A stretch of DNA of 64,000 nt from Bacteroidota bacterium. Its GTDB lineage: Bacteria > Bacteroidota > Bacteroidia > Chitinophagales > Chitinophagaceae. The stretch spans positions 1-64,000 of the forward strand of contig JAHEFK010000002.1 in the NCBI GenBank assembly GCA_024640225.1, read 5' to 3'. Position numbers and translations under genes: made by a program. Below are positions 1-9,938 of the stretch, one piece after another (position 1 is the first letter of the stretch; every line of letters starts with the position of its first letter). Below the pieces are notes generated by a model that worked only from the letters and a program-made list of their open reading frames with translations, was not told the origin of the DNA and made no database searches.

Positions 1-18
1 ATGTCCGAAGGGACTTTG

Positions 19-92
19 CGGACCGGACGGGACTCGAACCCGCGACCTCCGCCGTGACAGGGCGGCATTCTAACCAACTGAACTACCGATCC
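19..92 (-). tRNA. tRNA-Asp (GTC)
   Basis: Read on the minus strand this is a complete 74-nt cloverleaf. The 7-bp acceptor stem pairs 92-86 with 26-20 and contains one T-G wobble. The D arm, the anticodon loop with GTC (complement of 56-58) and the TTCGA-containing T arm are all present. The discriminator base is G, as is usual for tRNA-Asp. CCA is not encoded: the next bases read CAA on the minus strand, so CCA must be added after transcription. Confidence 0.96.
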
Positions 93-122
93 AAGACAAA
101 ACTTGCGTTTTGTTTGGGAGTG

Positions 123-130
123 CAAATATA
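123..130 (-). promoter_or_regulatory. Promoter -7 element for tRNA-Asp
   Basis: The minus strand reads TATATTTG, a full match to the Bacteroidota -7 consensus TAnnTTTG. It lies about 30 nt upstream of the tRNA 5' end. No clear TTTG -33 box is at the expected distance. Confidence 0.6.
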
Positions 131-179
131 AAACCCTTTTTTCAATTTACCTATAGCTAGTAAATAAAAATTTTAAAAC

Positions 180-187
180 TATCTTTG
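180..187 (+). promoter_or_regulatory. Promoter -7 element for accA-dapA
   Basis: TATCTTTG matches TAnnTTTG and lies 25 nt before the accA ATG. I see no convincing -33 TTTG. Confidence 0.6.
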
Positions 188-212
188 TAAACTAAACAAA
201 ATTGATTCTACT

Positions 213-1175
213 ATGCAATTTTTGGATTTTGAGAAACCTCTAGAAGACCTTCAAAAGCAACTCGATAAATTAAATGAAATGGCTGAAAGTAGCCATGCAG
301 ATATGTCAGCAGCTATTCGTGAAATAGAAACCGCTATTGAAAAAACACGCGCTAGTATTTATCAAAACTTAACGCCTTGGCAACGCGTGCAATTGAGCCG
401 CCATCCAGAGCGTCCATATACCCAATTCTATATAGAAAGCATCTTTGACAACTTTACCGAATTGTTTGGCGATCGCCAAGTAAAAGATGATAAAGCTATT
501 GTTGCAGGCATGGCCGAGTTAAATGGTTTGCCCGTAATGGTGATGGGTCATCAGAAAGGAACCAATACCAAAACCCGTCAGTTACGCAATTTTGGTATGG
601 CTAATCCAGAGGGCTATCGTAAAGCCTTGCGCTTAATGAAAATTGCAGAGAAATTTAATAGACCTATTATCACCTTTATAGACACGCCGGGCGCTTATCC
701 TGGTTTGGAAGCCGAAGAGCGTGGACAAGCAGAAGCGATTGCCCGCAATTTATTTGAAATGGTGAATATGAAAGTGCCTGTGATCTGTATCATTATTGGA
801 GAAGGTGCATCGGGTGGAGCTTTAGGTATCGGTATTGGTGATAAAGTAGTGATGTTGGAAAATACATGGTACACCGTTATTTCGCCAGAATCTTGTTCAT
901 CTATCTTATGGAGAACATGGAATAATAAAGAATTGGCAGCGGAGCAATTGAAATTGACATCGGAAGATATGAAAGGCTTCGATCTAGTAGATGATGTGTT
1001 GAAAGAGCCTATTGGAGGCGCACATGCTAGACCCGATGAGATGGCCGCTATCGTAAAAGATTATTTGATAAAAACCATTGCTGGTTTACAGACTTTTGAT
1101 GCCGATACCCGCATTCAACAACGCATTGATAAATTCTCTAAAATGGGCTTCTATGACGAAGTGCCCACAACCTAA
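213..1175 (+). CDS. accA: Acetyl-CoA carboxylase carboxyltransferase, alpha subunit
   Basis: This is the alpha half of the carboxyltransferase that moves CO2 from carboxybiotin to acetyl-CoA, giving malonyl-CoA for fatty acid synthesis in the cytoplasm. The 320 residues match the usual AccA length. The N-terminal helical part contains the family segment TPWQRVQLSRHPERP. The crotonase-like core contains DTPGAYPG and GEGASGGALGIGIGD, the glycine-rich oxyanion and CoA-binding region, followed by SPESCSSILWR. It is the first gene of a pair, with dapA 11 nt downstream. No accD or biotin carboxylase genes are nearby, which is common. The ATG is supported by the TATCTTTG promoter just upstream. Confidence 0.97.
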   Translation: MQFLDFEKPLEDLQKQLDKLNEMAESSHADMSAAIREIETAIEKTRASIYQNLTPWQRVQLSRHPERPYTQFYIESIFDNFTELFGDRQVKDDKAIVAGMAELNGLPVMVMGHQKGTNTKTRQLRNFGMANPEGYRKALRLMKIAEKFNRPIITFIDTPGAYPGLEAEERGQAEAIARNLFEMVNMKVPVICIIIGEGASGGALGIGIGDKVVMLENTWYTVISPESCSSILWRTWNNKELAAEQLKLTSEDMKGFDLVDDVLKEPIGGAHARPDEMAAIVKDYLIKTIAGLQTFDADTRIQQRIDKFSKMGFYDEVPTT

Positions 1176-1186
1176 GTAGTATCAGT

Positions 1187-2065
1187 ATGAATAATAAATT
1201 TCAAGGCACCGGCGTAGCATTAGTGACCCCTTTTACTAAAGAAGGAACTATTGATTTTCCTGCTTTAGCAAAATTGGTGGAGCATGTTATCGAAAACAAA
1301 GTTGATTTTTTGGTGGCTTTAGGAACAACTGCCGAAACACCTACCTTAACAACAGATGAAAAACAAGCCGTACTTCGTTTTATCGTTCAGCAAAACAATA
1401 AGCGTGTGCCTTTGGTTTGTGGTGCCGGAGGGAATAATACAGCAGCAGTTGTTCAGCAATTACAAACTTGGGATTGGAGCGGAGTAGATGGGCTTTTGAG
1501 TGTAGTGCCGTATTATAACAAACCAAGTCAGGAAGGTATTTATCAGCATTTTAAAGCGATTGCTCAAGCAACAGCATTGCCTATTATTTTATATAATGTA
1601 CCTGGTAGAACGGTAACCAATATGTTGCCGGCCACAACCTTACGCTTAGCCAACGAATTTGCCAATATAGTAGCCGTAAAAGAAGCAAGTGGTAATATGG
1701 CGCAATGTATGGAATTAGTGCAAGGCGCAGCTGCAAATTTTGCTGTGCTTTCGGGCGATGATGATTTAGTACTTCCACAAATAGCGATGGGTATGCATGG
1801 AGTTATCTCCGTTGCGGCTAACTGCTTTACCAAAGATTTTGCTCAAATGGTGCTATTGGCTAGACAAGGCCAAATTGCAGCTGCTAAAGACCTACATTAT
1901 AAATTGTTGAAGGGCATTAATTTACTCTTTGCAGAAGGCAATCCAGCGGGAGTAAAATGTGTATTGCAAGAAATGGGTATTATGCAAGATACCTTGCGTT
2001 TACCTTTAGTAAACGTATCTTCTGCAACTAAATCACAGATACAAGACTACTTAAAAACCATTTAG
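1187..2065 (+). CDS. dapA: 4-hydroxy-tetrahydrodipicolinate synthase
   Basis: It condenses pyruvate with aspartate semialdehyde, the first step committed to diaminopimelate and lysine, and so feeds peptidoglycan. The 292-residue TIM barrel has the family landmarks: GTTAET near residue 46 (normally GTTGE, here Ala for Gly), YYNKPSQEG, the catalytic-triad Tyr in YNVPGRT, and the Schiff-base Lys165 in VAVKEASGN. The closely related pyruvate aldolases NanA and KdgD differ in these motifs, so DapA is preferred. It is 11 nt after accA and probably cotranscribed with it. Confidence 0.95.
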   Translation: MNNKFQGTGVALVTPFTKEGTIDFPALAKLVEHVIENKVDFLVALGTTAETPTLTTDEKQAVLRFIVQQNNKRVPLVCGAGGNNTAAVVQQLQTWDWSGVDGLLSVVPYYNKPSQEGIYQHFKAIAQATALPIILYNVPGRTVTNMLPATTLRLANEFANIVAVKEASGNMAQCMELVQGAAANFAVLSGDDDLVLPQIAMGMHGVISVAANCFTKDFAQMVLLARQGQIAAAKDLHYKLLKGINLLFAEGNPAGVKCVLQEMGIMQDTLRLPLVNVSSATKSQIQDYLKTI

Positions 2066-2173
2066 TAGAAGCTTTTTAAGGAGCTATTTATACTTGGTTC
2101 AACAAATTAGGTTTGTTTTAAAAAATTAGATAAAAGAAGGTTCTATCTAGTCCTTCGTATCATAGAATAACTG

Positions 2174-2181
2174 TATCTTTG
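2174..2181 (+). promoter_or_regulatory. Promoter -7 element for ahcY
   Basis: TATCTTTG is a full TAnnTTTG match ending 16 nt before the ahcY ATG. No exact TTTG box lies upstream at the right spacing. Confidence 0.6.
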
Positions 2182-2197
2182 CCAAAATTTTTTTAAT

Positions 2198-3514
2198 ATG
2201 AGTTCAACTATTGATTTTAATTTACCATACAAGGTAAAAGATATGAGTCTCGCTGAATGGGGCCGTAAAGAAATTCGTTTAGCAGAAGCAGAAATGCCTG
2301 GCTTAATGTCTTTGAGAGCAGAATATGGCGATAGCAAACCATTAGCTGGTGCGCGTATTGCAGGTTGCTTACACATGACTATTCAAACAGCAGTGTTAAT
2401 TGAAACCTTAGTAGCTTTAGGAGCTGAAGTAAAATGGAGCTCTTGTAATATCTTCTCTACGCAAGACCAAGCAGCAGCAGCAATTGCAGCAGCTGGTATT
2501 GGCGTTTTTGCATGGAAAGGACAAACTATTGAAGAAGGTGATTGGTGTATTGAGCAAACCTTATATTTCGGAAGTGAAGATCGTCCTCTAAATATGATTT
2601 TAGATGATGGTGGTGATTTAACGAATATGGTATTGGATAAATATCCGCATTTAGTTAGTGGCATCAAAGGCTTATCAGAAGAAACAACTACCGGTGTGCA
2701 TCGTTTATATGAGCGTATGGCAAAAGGTACTTTACCAATGCCTGCGATCAATGTAAATGATTCGGTTACAAAATCTAAATTTGATAACAAGTACGGATGT
2801 AAAGAATCATTAGTAGATGCGATTCGTCGTGCTACTGATGTGATGATGGCTGGTAAAGTAGCGGTTGTGGGTAGTTATGGTGATGTGGGTAAAGGATCTG
2901 CAGAATCGTTGAGAGGTGCAGGTGCTCGTGTTATCGTTACCGAAATCGATCCAATCTGTGCTTTGCAAGCAGCTATGGACGGCTTTGAAGTTAAGAAAAT
3001 GGTAGACGCAGTAAAAGAAGCAGATATCATTGTAACGGCATCTGGTTGTCGTGATTTGATTACTGAAAAGCATTTCCGCTCTATGAAAGACAAAGCGATT
3101 GTATGTAATATCGGTCACTTTGATATCGAAATTGATATGGCTTGGTTAAACACTAATTACGGTCATACAAAAGATACTATTAAACCTCAAGTAGATGTTT
3201 ATACGATCGATGGTAAAGAAGTAATTGTATTAGCAGAAGGTCGTTTAGTAAATTTAGGCTGTGCTACAGGTCACCCATCGTTTGTAATGAGTAACTCGTT
3301 TACAAACCAAACTTTAGCGCAAATAGAATTGTGGACGAATACCGCAAATTATGAAAACAAAGTGTATGTATTGCCTAAGCATTTAGATGAGAAGGTAGCG
3401 CGTTTACACTTAGCTAAAATTGGTGTTGAATTAGATGAGTTAACAGATGAGCAAGCTGCTTATTTAGGTATTCCTAAATACGGACCATTTAAAGCGGATC
3501 ATTATCGTTATTAA
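2198..3514 (+). CDS. ahcY: S-adenosyl-L-homocysteine hydrolase
   Basis: It splits S-adenosylhomocysteine into adenosine and homocysteine, which removes the product inhibitor of methyltransferases. It uses tightly bound NAD. The 438-residue length is typical of the bacterial form without the long insertion. Landmarks are the substrate-binding segment around [13 protein letters not shown], the Rossmann motif [14 protein letters not shown] near residue 225, [25 protein letters not shown], and the C-terminal FKADHYRY tail. That tail supplies the Lys/Tyr that reach the partner subunit's NAD, and it is usually KPDHYRY. It is a single-gene unit with its own promoter and a strong terminator. I saw no SAH riboswitch fold in the short upstream region. 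Confidence 0.97.
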   Translation: MSSTIDFNLPYKVKDMSLAEWGRKEIRLAEAEMPGLMSLRAEYGDSKPLAGARIAGCLHMTIQTAVLIETLVALGAEVKWSSCNIFSTQDQAAAAIAAAGIGVFAWKGQTIEEGDWCIEQTLYFGSEDRPLNMILDDGGDLTNMVLDKYPHLVSGIKGLSEETTTGVHRLYERMAKGTLPMPAINVNDSVTKSKFDNKYGCKESLVDAIRRATDVMMAGKVAVVGSYGDVGKGSAESLRGAGARVIVTEIDPICALQAAMDGFEVKKMVDAVKEADIIVTASGCRDLITEKHFRSMKDKAIVCNIGHFDIEIDMAWLNTNYGHTKDTIKPQVDVYTIDGKEVIVLAEGRLVNLGCATGHPSFVMSNSFTNQTLAQIELWTNTANYENKVYVLPKHLDEKVARLHLAKIGVELDELTDEQAAYLGIPKYGPFKADHYRY

Positions 3515-3530
3515 TAGCAATAAAACAATA

Positions 3531-3565
3531 AAAAAAAGTGTGTCTTACAAAGACACACTTTTTTT
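3531..3565 (+). terminator. Intrinsic terminator after ahcY
   Basis: A 9-bp perfect stem (3537-3545 with 3551-3559) has a 5-nt loop TACAA and a T7 tract. It is flanked by A7, so the stem can extend with A-U pairs. Confidence 0.9.
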
Positions 3566-3605
3566 ATAGATTGAACTTTTTTTGATTCTATTTGTAATAG
3601 TAGGG

Positions 3606-4358
3606 ATGATTCAACAAGCGTATAATTTTTTAGCAGCATGGCAATTAATACCGGAGCAATGCCTTTATGAAAAGGGAACTGTGCCAACGGCTGCCATTTT
3701 TACCATTACTGGTATTGAAGCTGCTGCTTCTTTTAATATCAAAGAAGAACGTACTATTAATCAACAAAAAGAAGTAAGCTCAATTGAATTGTTTTTTCAA
3801 GATCAGCAGGTACAAATTCCTTCCGCTATCCAATTTCATTACACCTATACTGCATCTAATCATTTACCCATTCGAGTGCAATTAGATTTATTACCTAATG
3901 GTCATATGAAAAGGACACTACAAGGTTTTGATGAACATGAACGACCGTATAGCAATATCGAATTTTACCATAAGCAACTTAGCGTATTAGCATATGCAAC
4001 AAGTGCAAGTAGTGCCTTGGTGAGGCCTACTAAGGAAGGTGTTATAAAAAATAAGGCCTTGTTGGCAATGGAAGAACAAACGAATATGCAATTAGAGCAA
4101 ATTCGTAAACAAATAGAACTGTTAGCTGCTCAAGCCCAAGCAATTCAAAATAGAAAGGCGCTTTCTATGATGATTTATGAAGCTCAAATGAGTTTTAAGC
4201 CATTAATAGGGCATACCTATCATTTATATGAAAAAGAACAAGATCGATTTGTGCTATCTTTAATTGGTCCTCAAGAATGGGGTGCCTCCATTCCTTTTAA
4301 GAATTTCATTGCTAGTGTAAAACTATTGGCTGATCATACCTGGATTGAAATAAAATAA
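3606..4358 (+). CDS. DUF2452-containing protein of unknown function
   Basis: The function is unknown. From about residue 125 onward the protein resembles DUF2452. It has a helical segment with repeated Gln/Ala (EQIRKQIELLAAQAQAI), then FKPLIGHTYHLYEK, LSLIGPQEWG and the ending VKLLADHTWIEI, the most recognisable part of that family. The first ~120 residues are an extra, mainly beta-type region that I do not recognise. I use ATG 3606 (250 residues) rather than the in-frame TTG at 3582, because the longer form would start inside a promoter-like TTCTATTTG. There is no signal peptide or membrane segment. The protein is probably cytoplasmic. Confidence 0.75.
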   Translation: MIQQAYNFLAAWQLIPEQCLYEKGTVPTAAIFTITGIEAAASFNIKEERTINQQKEVSSIELFFQDQQVQIPSAIQFHYTYTASNHLPIRVQLDLLPNGHMKRTLQGFDEHERPYSNIEFYHKQLSVLAYATSASSALVRPTKEGVIKNKALLAMEEQTNMQLEQIRKQIELLAAQAQAIQNRKALSMMIYEAQMSFKPLIGHTYHLYEKEQDRFVLSLIGPQEWGASIPFKNFIASVKLLADHTWIEIK

Positions 4359-4398
4359 TCTACTATTCGTATTTATTTTACCTTTACAAAAAAAATGT

Positions 4399-5448
4399 AT
4401 GCCACGCGGGCTATTTATACTTTTATTATTGTGCATTACTAAGAATTCATTAGGTATTTCGCCAACTAAACAATCTAATCAGTTGTGCAGGCAAGTACAA
4501 AAAGTTTGTAAAAAAACCTTCACTACTTCGCCCACTGTAGCGTTTAAAAATTGGGAGCACTATTGTTTAAAAAACAAGGCACTTGTTTCGATGGTGCCGT
4601 ACAACATTAACTACGGAATAAAAATAGATAGCGCTTCTTCTGTATTATTTAATGGACAAAAAATAGCGATTGACAATGCTAATTTTCCCCTTCCTTATTC
4701 GGCTAATGCTCAAGTGAGTGGCAACTGTATTCCGGATGTGATGGAGCAAAATAATATCTGGTTATTGCCGCTGTATGATGATGAAGAGCAAGCCAATGAT
4801 TCTTTATTTCCTTTACAGAAAGTGCTATACGATCGAACAATTGCAGCAGCTCAGCAAGGCGCTACAGGAATTATTTTTTATAATAATTTCCAAAACAAAA
4901 AAACGTTATTTTTCAATACGCTAGATACCCATCAAAAAGTTGCAATACCTGCAATGCTTGTTGCACAAAAACCCATAGGGAAAATTAATCAAGAAGAAGA
5001 TAAGTATAATGCAATGGGATATGTATATGCAGATATGCAAGTGCATATAGTTCCAGCACTTTACGAAGGTGTTTTCAAAACTGTTTTTTTTAATAAACAG
5101 GCTAAAGAAACATGGGTGTTTATAGTAGAAGAAAATAATCTGGATGCTATGGTGCTCAGCCAAAGTTTAACGCCCTATCTGCTGAACAATACTACCCATA
5201 ATAGTTTATTTGTTTTTGCAAATAAGGAACACAGTATGCTTCCTGTTGATACATTGTTAACAGCTTTCAGTTCGCTTGCTATCAATGCAACGCATTTTTG
5301 TAAGCTTACATCCACCGCATCTTGTTTTAGTAAACAAGCCCAAAGATGGGTTTTAATAGGAAATAATGCAAATGAGGAGCGTACGCTGGAATTGAATTTT
5401 TGCAAAGAACTAACAGCTATTTTAGAAAATATGCAAATAACGTATTAG
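4399..5448 (+). CDS. Secreted relative of M28-family peptidases, with a PA-like domain and no catalytic residues
   Basis: It has an N-terminal signal peptide (hydrophobic residues 5-18). Residues ~70-230 look like the protease-associated (PA) insert of Bacteroidota M28 aminopeptidases: FNGQKI, FPLPYSAN, AAAQQGATGIIFYN, then VAIPAMLV. Active homologs follow this with a zinc-binding peptidase domain (HxD...EE...D/E...H). Here the corresponding stretch (WVFIVEENNLDAMVL onward) lacks the His/Asp ligand pattern, and the whole protein is 349 residues, shorter than typical. I infer a catalytically dead, decaying or repurposed relative. It ends 8 nt before the exporter gene. An imperfect promoter, TACCTTTA, lies at 4379-4386. 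Confidence 0.6.
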   Translation: MPRGLFILLLLCITKNSLGISPTKQSNQLCRQVQKVCKKTFTTSPTVAFKNWEHYCLKNKALVSMVPYNINYGIKIDSASSVLFNGQKIAIDNANFPLPYSANAQVSGNCIPDVMEQNNIWLLPLYDDEEQANDSLFPLQKVLYDRTIAAAQQGATGIIFYNNFQNKKTLFFNTLDTHQKVAIPAMLVAQKPIGKINQEEDKYNAMGYVYADMQVHIVPALYEGVFKTVFFNKQAKETWVFIVEENNLDAMVLSQSLTPYLLNNTTHNSLFVFANKEHSMLPVDTLLTAFSSLAINATHFCKLTSTASCFSKQAQRWVLIGNNANEERTLELNFCKELTAILENMQITY

Positions 5449-5456
5449 CCAACTTT

Positions 5457-7229
5457 ATGAAATCGTTACGTGCTCTCCATCCATTATTCTTTAAATATAA
5501 ATACTCCTTTTTATTAGGTATTTTATTCGTTGCTATCTCTAATTATTTCGCTGTTTTACCACCAGCAATCATTAGAAAATTATTGGATGGCGTGCAGCAA
5601 AAAGTGTTGCTATATAAAGCTATACGCAATTTATCGCAACAGATGGCTGCTGAAAAAGCTATTGCCTATTGGGTATTAACTAATGGATTGTTGTTAGTTG
5701 GTTTAGCAATTTTGAGAGGTTTTTTTATGTTCTTGATGCGACAAACATTAATAGTAATGTCGCGCAAAATTGAGTTTGATCAAAAAAACGAACTCTATCA
5801 GCACTATCAAACATTGGATGTGCATTTTTATAAAACCAACACTATAGGTGATTTAATGAATCGCATTGCAGAAGATGTAGCCCGTGTAAGAATGTATACG
5901 GGACCAGCTTTGATGTATACCGTCAACTTAAGTGTATTGGGATGTATGTGTATTTGGGGGATGTGGCAGGTGCATCCTATGCTTACGCTTTGGGTTTTAT
6001 TGCCTTTCCCTTTTTTAGCAACTACTTTGTACTTAGTGAATAAGAAAATCTATAAAAAAAGTGAACATATTCAAGCGCAATTATCCAATCTTACTGCGCG
6101 CGCTCAAGAAACGTATGCCGGTATTAGAATAGTAAAGGCCTTTTCGCAACATACGTTCCTAGAAAAATTATTTTATAAAGAATCTAATGCGTATAAAAAT
6201 AGTGCCTTACAATTATCCATGATAGAATCTATCTATTTTCCTTCCATGAATTTGTTTATAGGCCTCAGTATGCTTTTCTCCGTTTTAGTTGGTGGCTATT
6301 TAGCTATACAAGGGAAAACAAGTGCAGGGCATATTGCTGAGTTTATTATGTATATCAATCTATTGATGTTTCCTATTTCGAGTATTGGTTGGGTGGCTTC
6401 TATAATACAACGAGCTGCTGCCTCTCAAAAAAGAATTAATGATTTTTTACAAACACCATCTGCGATTATAGATGCGCCATTGGCTTCTGAAAAAGTACTT
6501 CAAGGTGCTATTACATTTAATAAGGTCAACTTTACCTATCCCCATACGGGCATAAAAGCGTTGCATAATTTTTCATTACATATACCTGCCAAGTCGAGTA
6601 TAGCCATTTTAGGAAAAACAGGTGCTGGAAAATCTACCTTAATACAATTGTTAGAACGTATGTATGATGTAGAGGAAGGAACGCTTTCTTTAGATGGTGT
6701 AGCTATAAGTGCAATAACTTTGAAAAGTATTCGATCTCAAATTGCCTATGCATCACAAGAGCCACTCCTTTTTTCCGATACCATTTATCAAAATTTATTA
6801 TTGGCCAATGCAAAGGCTACAAAAGAAGAAATAGAGCAAGCGTGTAAAGATGCTTGTTTGTATGATGAAATTATAAGCATGCCGCATCAGTTTAATACGA
6901 TCATTGGTGAGCGTGGTGTGCTTTTATCCGGTGGTCAAAAACAACGATTGGGTATTGCGAGAGCCTTATTAAAAAAGGCGCCGATTTTAATATTAGACGA
7001 TTGTTTGTCGGCTGTGGACACGAACACAGAGCAACATATTGTGCACGTTTTAAAAGAAAAAGCAAAACACCAAACAACTATTGTTATTACGCATCGAATT
7101 TTTAATAATTGGGATTTTGATCAAGTTCTTTTTTTAGAACAAGGCACCATTAAAGAACAAGGCACGCATGAAGCGCTAATGCAATTGAAGGGAGCATATT
7201 ACGAAACGTTTAATTATCAAAACAAATAA
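5457..7229 (+). CDS. ABC exporter, fused permease/ATPase (MsbA/MdlA type)
   Basis: This is a half-transporter with about six membrane helices in residues 1-310 and a C-terminal ATPase. The ATPase has Walker A GKTGAGKST, Q-loop ASQEP, signature LSGGQKQR, Walker B ILILDDCLSAVD and H-loop THR. The residue after Walker B is Asp (LDD) where the catalytic Glu (LDE) is usual. That feature is known from the degenerate half of heterodimeric exporters such as the MdlA/BmrC type, so a partner subunit elsewhere is plausible. I start at ATG 5457, 8 nt after the previous stop. A longer TTG-initiated frame from 5400 would overlap that gene. The substrate cannot be told. Confidence 0.88.
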   Translation: MKSLRALHPLFFKYKYSFLLGILFVAISNYFAVLPPAIIRKLLDGVQQKVLLYKAIRNLSQQMAAEKAIAYWVLTNGLLLVGLAILRGFFMFLMRQTLIVMSRKIEFDQKNELYQHYQTLDVHFYKTNTIGDLMNRIAEDVARVRMYTGPALMYTVNLSVLGCMCIWGMWQVHPMLTLWVLLPFPFLATTLYLVNKKIYKKSEHIQAQLSNLTARAQETYAGIRIVKAFSQHTFLEKLFYKESNAYKNSALQLSMIESIYFPSMNLFIGLSMLFSVLVGGYLAIQGKTSAGHIAEFIMYINLLMFPISSIGWVASIIQRAAASQKRINDFLQTPSAIIDAPLASEKVLQGAITFNKVNFTYPHTGIKALHNFSLHIPAKSSIAILGKTGAGKSTLIQLLERMYDVEEGTLSLDGVAISAITLKSIRSQIAYASQEPLLFSDTIYQNLLLANAKATKEEIEQACKDACLYDEIISMPHQFNTIIGERGVLLSGGQKQRLGIARALLKKAPILILDDCLSAVDTNTEQHIVHVLKEKAKHQTTIVITHRIFNNWDFDQVLFLEQGTIKEQGTHEALMQLKGAYYETFNYQNK

Positions 7230-7264
7230 AAAAAACCGAAGTCAATGACTTCGGTTTTTTTTAT
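7227..7264. terminator. Bidirectional terminator between the exporter and groEL
   Basis: A near-perfect inverted repeat (ACCGAAGTCA, one base, TGACTTCGGT) is flanked by A7 on the left and T8 on the right. It can therefore end transcripts from both convergent genes. Confidence 0.9.
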
Positions 7265-7281
7265 TTAGGCAATCGGATTGA

Positions 7282-8934
<1,653 letters not shown>

Positions 8935-8949
8935 TTATTTTTTGATTGA

Positions 8950-9228
8950 TTATACAATTGCAAGAATATCGCTTTCTCTCATGATTAGGTAATCATTGCC
9001 TTCTATACTAATTTCAGTACCAGCATATTTGCCGTACAAAACAGTATCTCCAGCTTTTACGGTCATTGGTTCGTCTTTTTTACCTGGGCCAGCAGCAACT
9101 ACAGTGCCTCTTTGTGGTTTTTCTTTTGCCGTATCTGGAATGATGATTCCACTTGCTGTTTTTTCTTCAGCTGCAGCAGGTAATACAATTACTCTGTCGT
9201 GCAAGGGGGTGATGTTAACTTTTGACAT
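8950..9228 (-). CDS. groS: Co-chaperonin GroES (10 kDa)
   Basis: This heptameric lid of the GroEL cage has 92 residues. It has [25 protein letters not shown] at the start, including the mobile loop, followed by [22 protein letters not shown] and the final [10 protein letters not shown]. It is the first gene of the chaperonin operon. No CIRCE element (the HrcA site) is seen upstream, but two palindromes are present. Confidence 0.99.
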   Translation of the reverse strand: MSKVNITPLHDRVIVLPAAAEEKTASGIIIPDTAKEKPQRGTVVAAGPGKKDEPMTVKAGDTVLYGKYAGTEISIEGNDYLIMRESDILAIV

Positions 9229-9261
9229 ATCATTTAGTTTTTAAAAAATTAAACAAAATAG

Positions 9262-9299
9262 GATTCGAATCTTATTCCTAATTATTGCACAAATTGTGC
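9262..9299 (-). promoter_or_regulatory. Candidate groES-groEL control region with two palindromes
   Basis: GATTCGAATC (9262-9271) is a perfect palindrome, and GCACAA-A-TTGTGC (9287-9299) is an inverted repeat. Read on the minus strand, the second site sits in TTGGCACAATTTGTGCAA. This has GG-N10-GC spacing and matches the sigma-54 consensus at most positions. Either an operator or a sigma-54-type promoter is possible. The distance to the groES ATG is about 60 nt. Confidence 0.4.
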
Positions 9300-9404
9300 C
9301 AAGTTTAAAAATAAGACATATTTTCAGAAAGGTACGACTATTGCTATCTTTAAAGCCCTTTCAAGCGACATTTTTACAATTTTTAGCAATCATTTCACAT
9401 TCAT

Positions 9405-9437
9405 TTTGTCATAATTGAAGTTGATGTTGTAATTTTG
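9405..9437 (+). promoter_or_regulatory. Promoter for the peroxiredoxin gene
   Basis: TTTG (9405-9408), 21 nt, then TAATTTTG (9430-9437). Both boxes match the Bacteroidota promoter, and the -7 box ends 16 nt before the ATG. Confidence 0.7.
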
Positions 9438-9453
9438 AAAAAAACAAATTAAT

Positions 9454-9921
9454 ATGAGCATAACAGTAGGTCAAATGGCCCCAAATTTTACCCTTAGGGA
9501 TTCTGATAAAAATGAAGTTTCCTTAAGTCAGTTTTCTGGCAAAAATGTAGTCTTAGTGTTTTTCCCATTAGCTTTTACAGGGGTTTGCACCACAGAGCTT
9601 TGCTCTTTAAGAGACAGCATTGCTGTATATAATAATTTGAATGCAGAAGTACTTGGTATTTCTGTAGATTCTTTATTTACGTTAGACAAGTTTAAAAAAG
9701 AACAATCGTTGAATTTTACTTTATTGAGTGACTTCAACAAAGAGGTATCTTCAGCATATGGTTGTTTGTATGAAAATTTTGTATTGGATATGAAAGGCGT
9801 TAGTAAACGTTCTGCATTTGTAATAGATGCTAAAGGAGTAGTTCAATATGCAGAAGTTTTAGAAAGTGCTGGTGATTTGCCCAACTTCGAAGCTATTCAG
9901 GCATGTCTTACAGGTTTATAA
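9454..9921 (+). CDS. Peroxiredoxin (AhpC/TSA family, AhpE/BCP-like)
   Basis: This thiol peroxidase reduces H2O2 and organic peroxides. The 155 residues form one thioredoxin-fold domain. The peroxidatic Cys is in FPLAFTGVCTTELCSLRD, which carries the PxxxTxxC signature. A second Cys (TELC) lies four residues later, as a possible partner. FTLLSDFNKEVSSAYG and RSAFVIDAKGVVQY are further family blocks. It has no signal peptide and is cytoplasmic. I cannot separate AhpE-like from BCP-like by eye. It is followed closely by the first T9SS cargo gene, but a shared function is unlikely. Confidence 0.9.
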   Translation: MSITVGQMAPNFTLRDSDKNEVSLSQFSGKNVVLVFFPLAFTGVCTTELCSLRDSIAVYNNLNAEVLGISVDSLFTLDKFKKEQSLNFTLLSDFNKEVSSAYGCLYENFVLDMKGVSKRSAFVIDAKGVVQYAEVLESAGDLPNFEAIQACLTGL

Positions 9922-9938
9922 TTATTAAAACAAATTCG

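Noticed and set aside
2066-2173. SAM or SAH riboswitch upstream of ahcY
   Set aside because: The space is short and AT-rich; I could not find the expected stem and GC-rich core.
2383-3118. Antisense frames within ahcY
   Set aside because: No start context, no known domain; shadows of the real gene.
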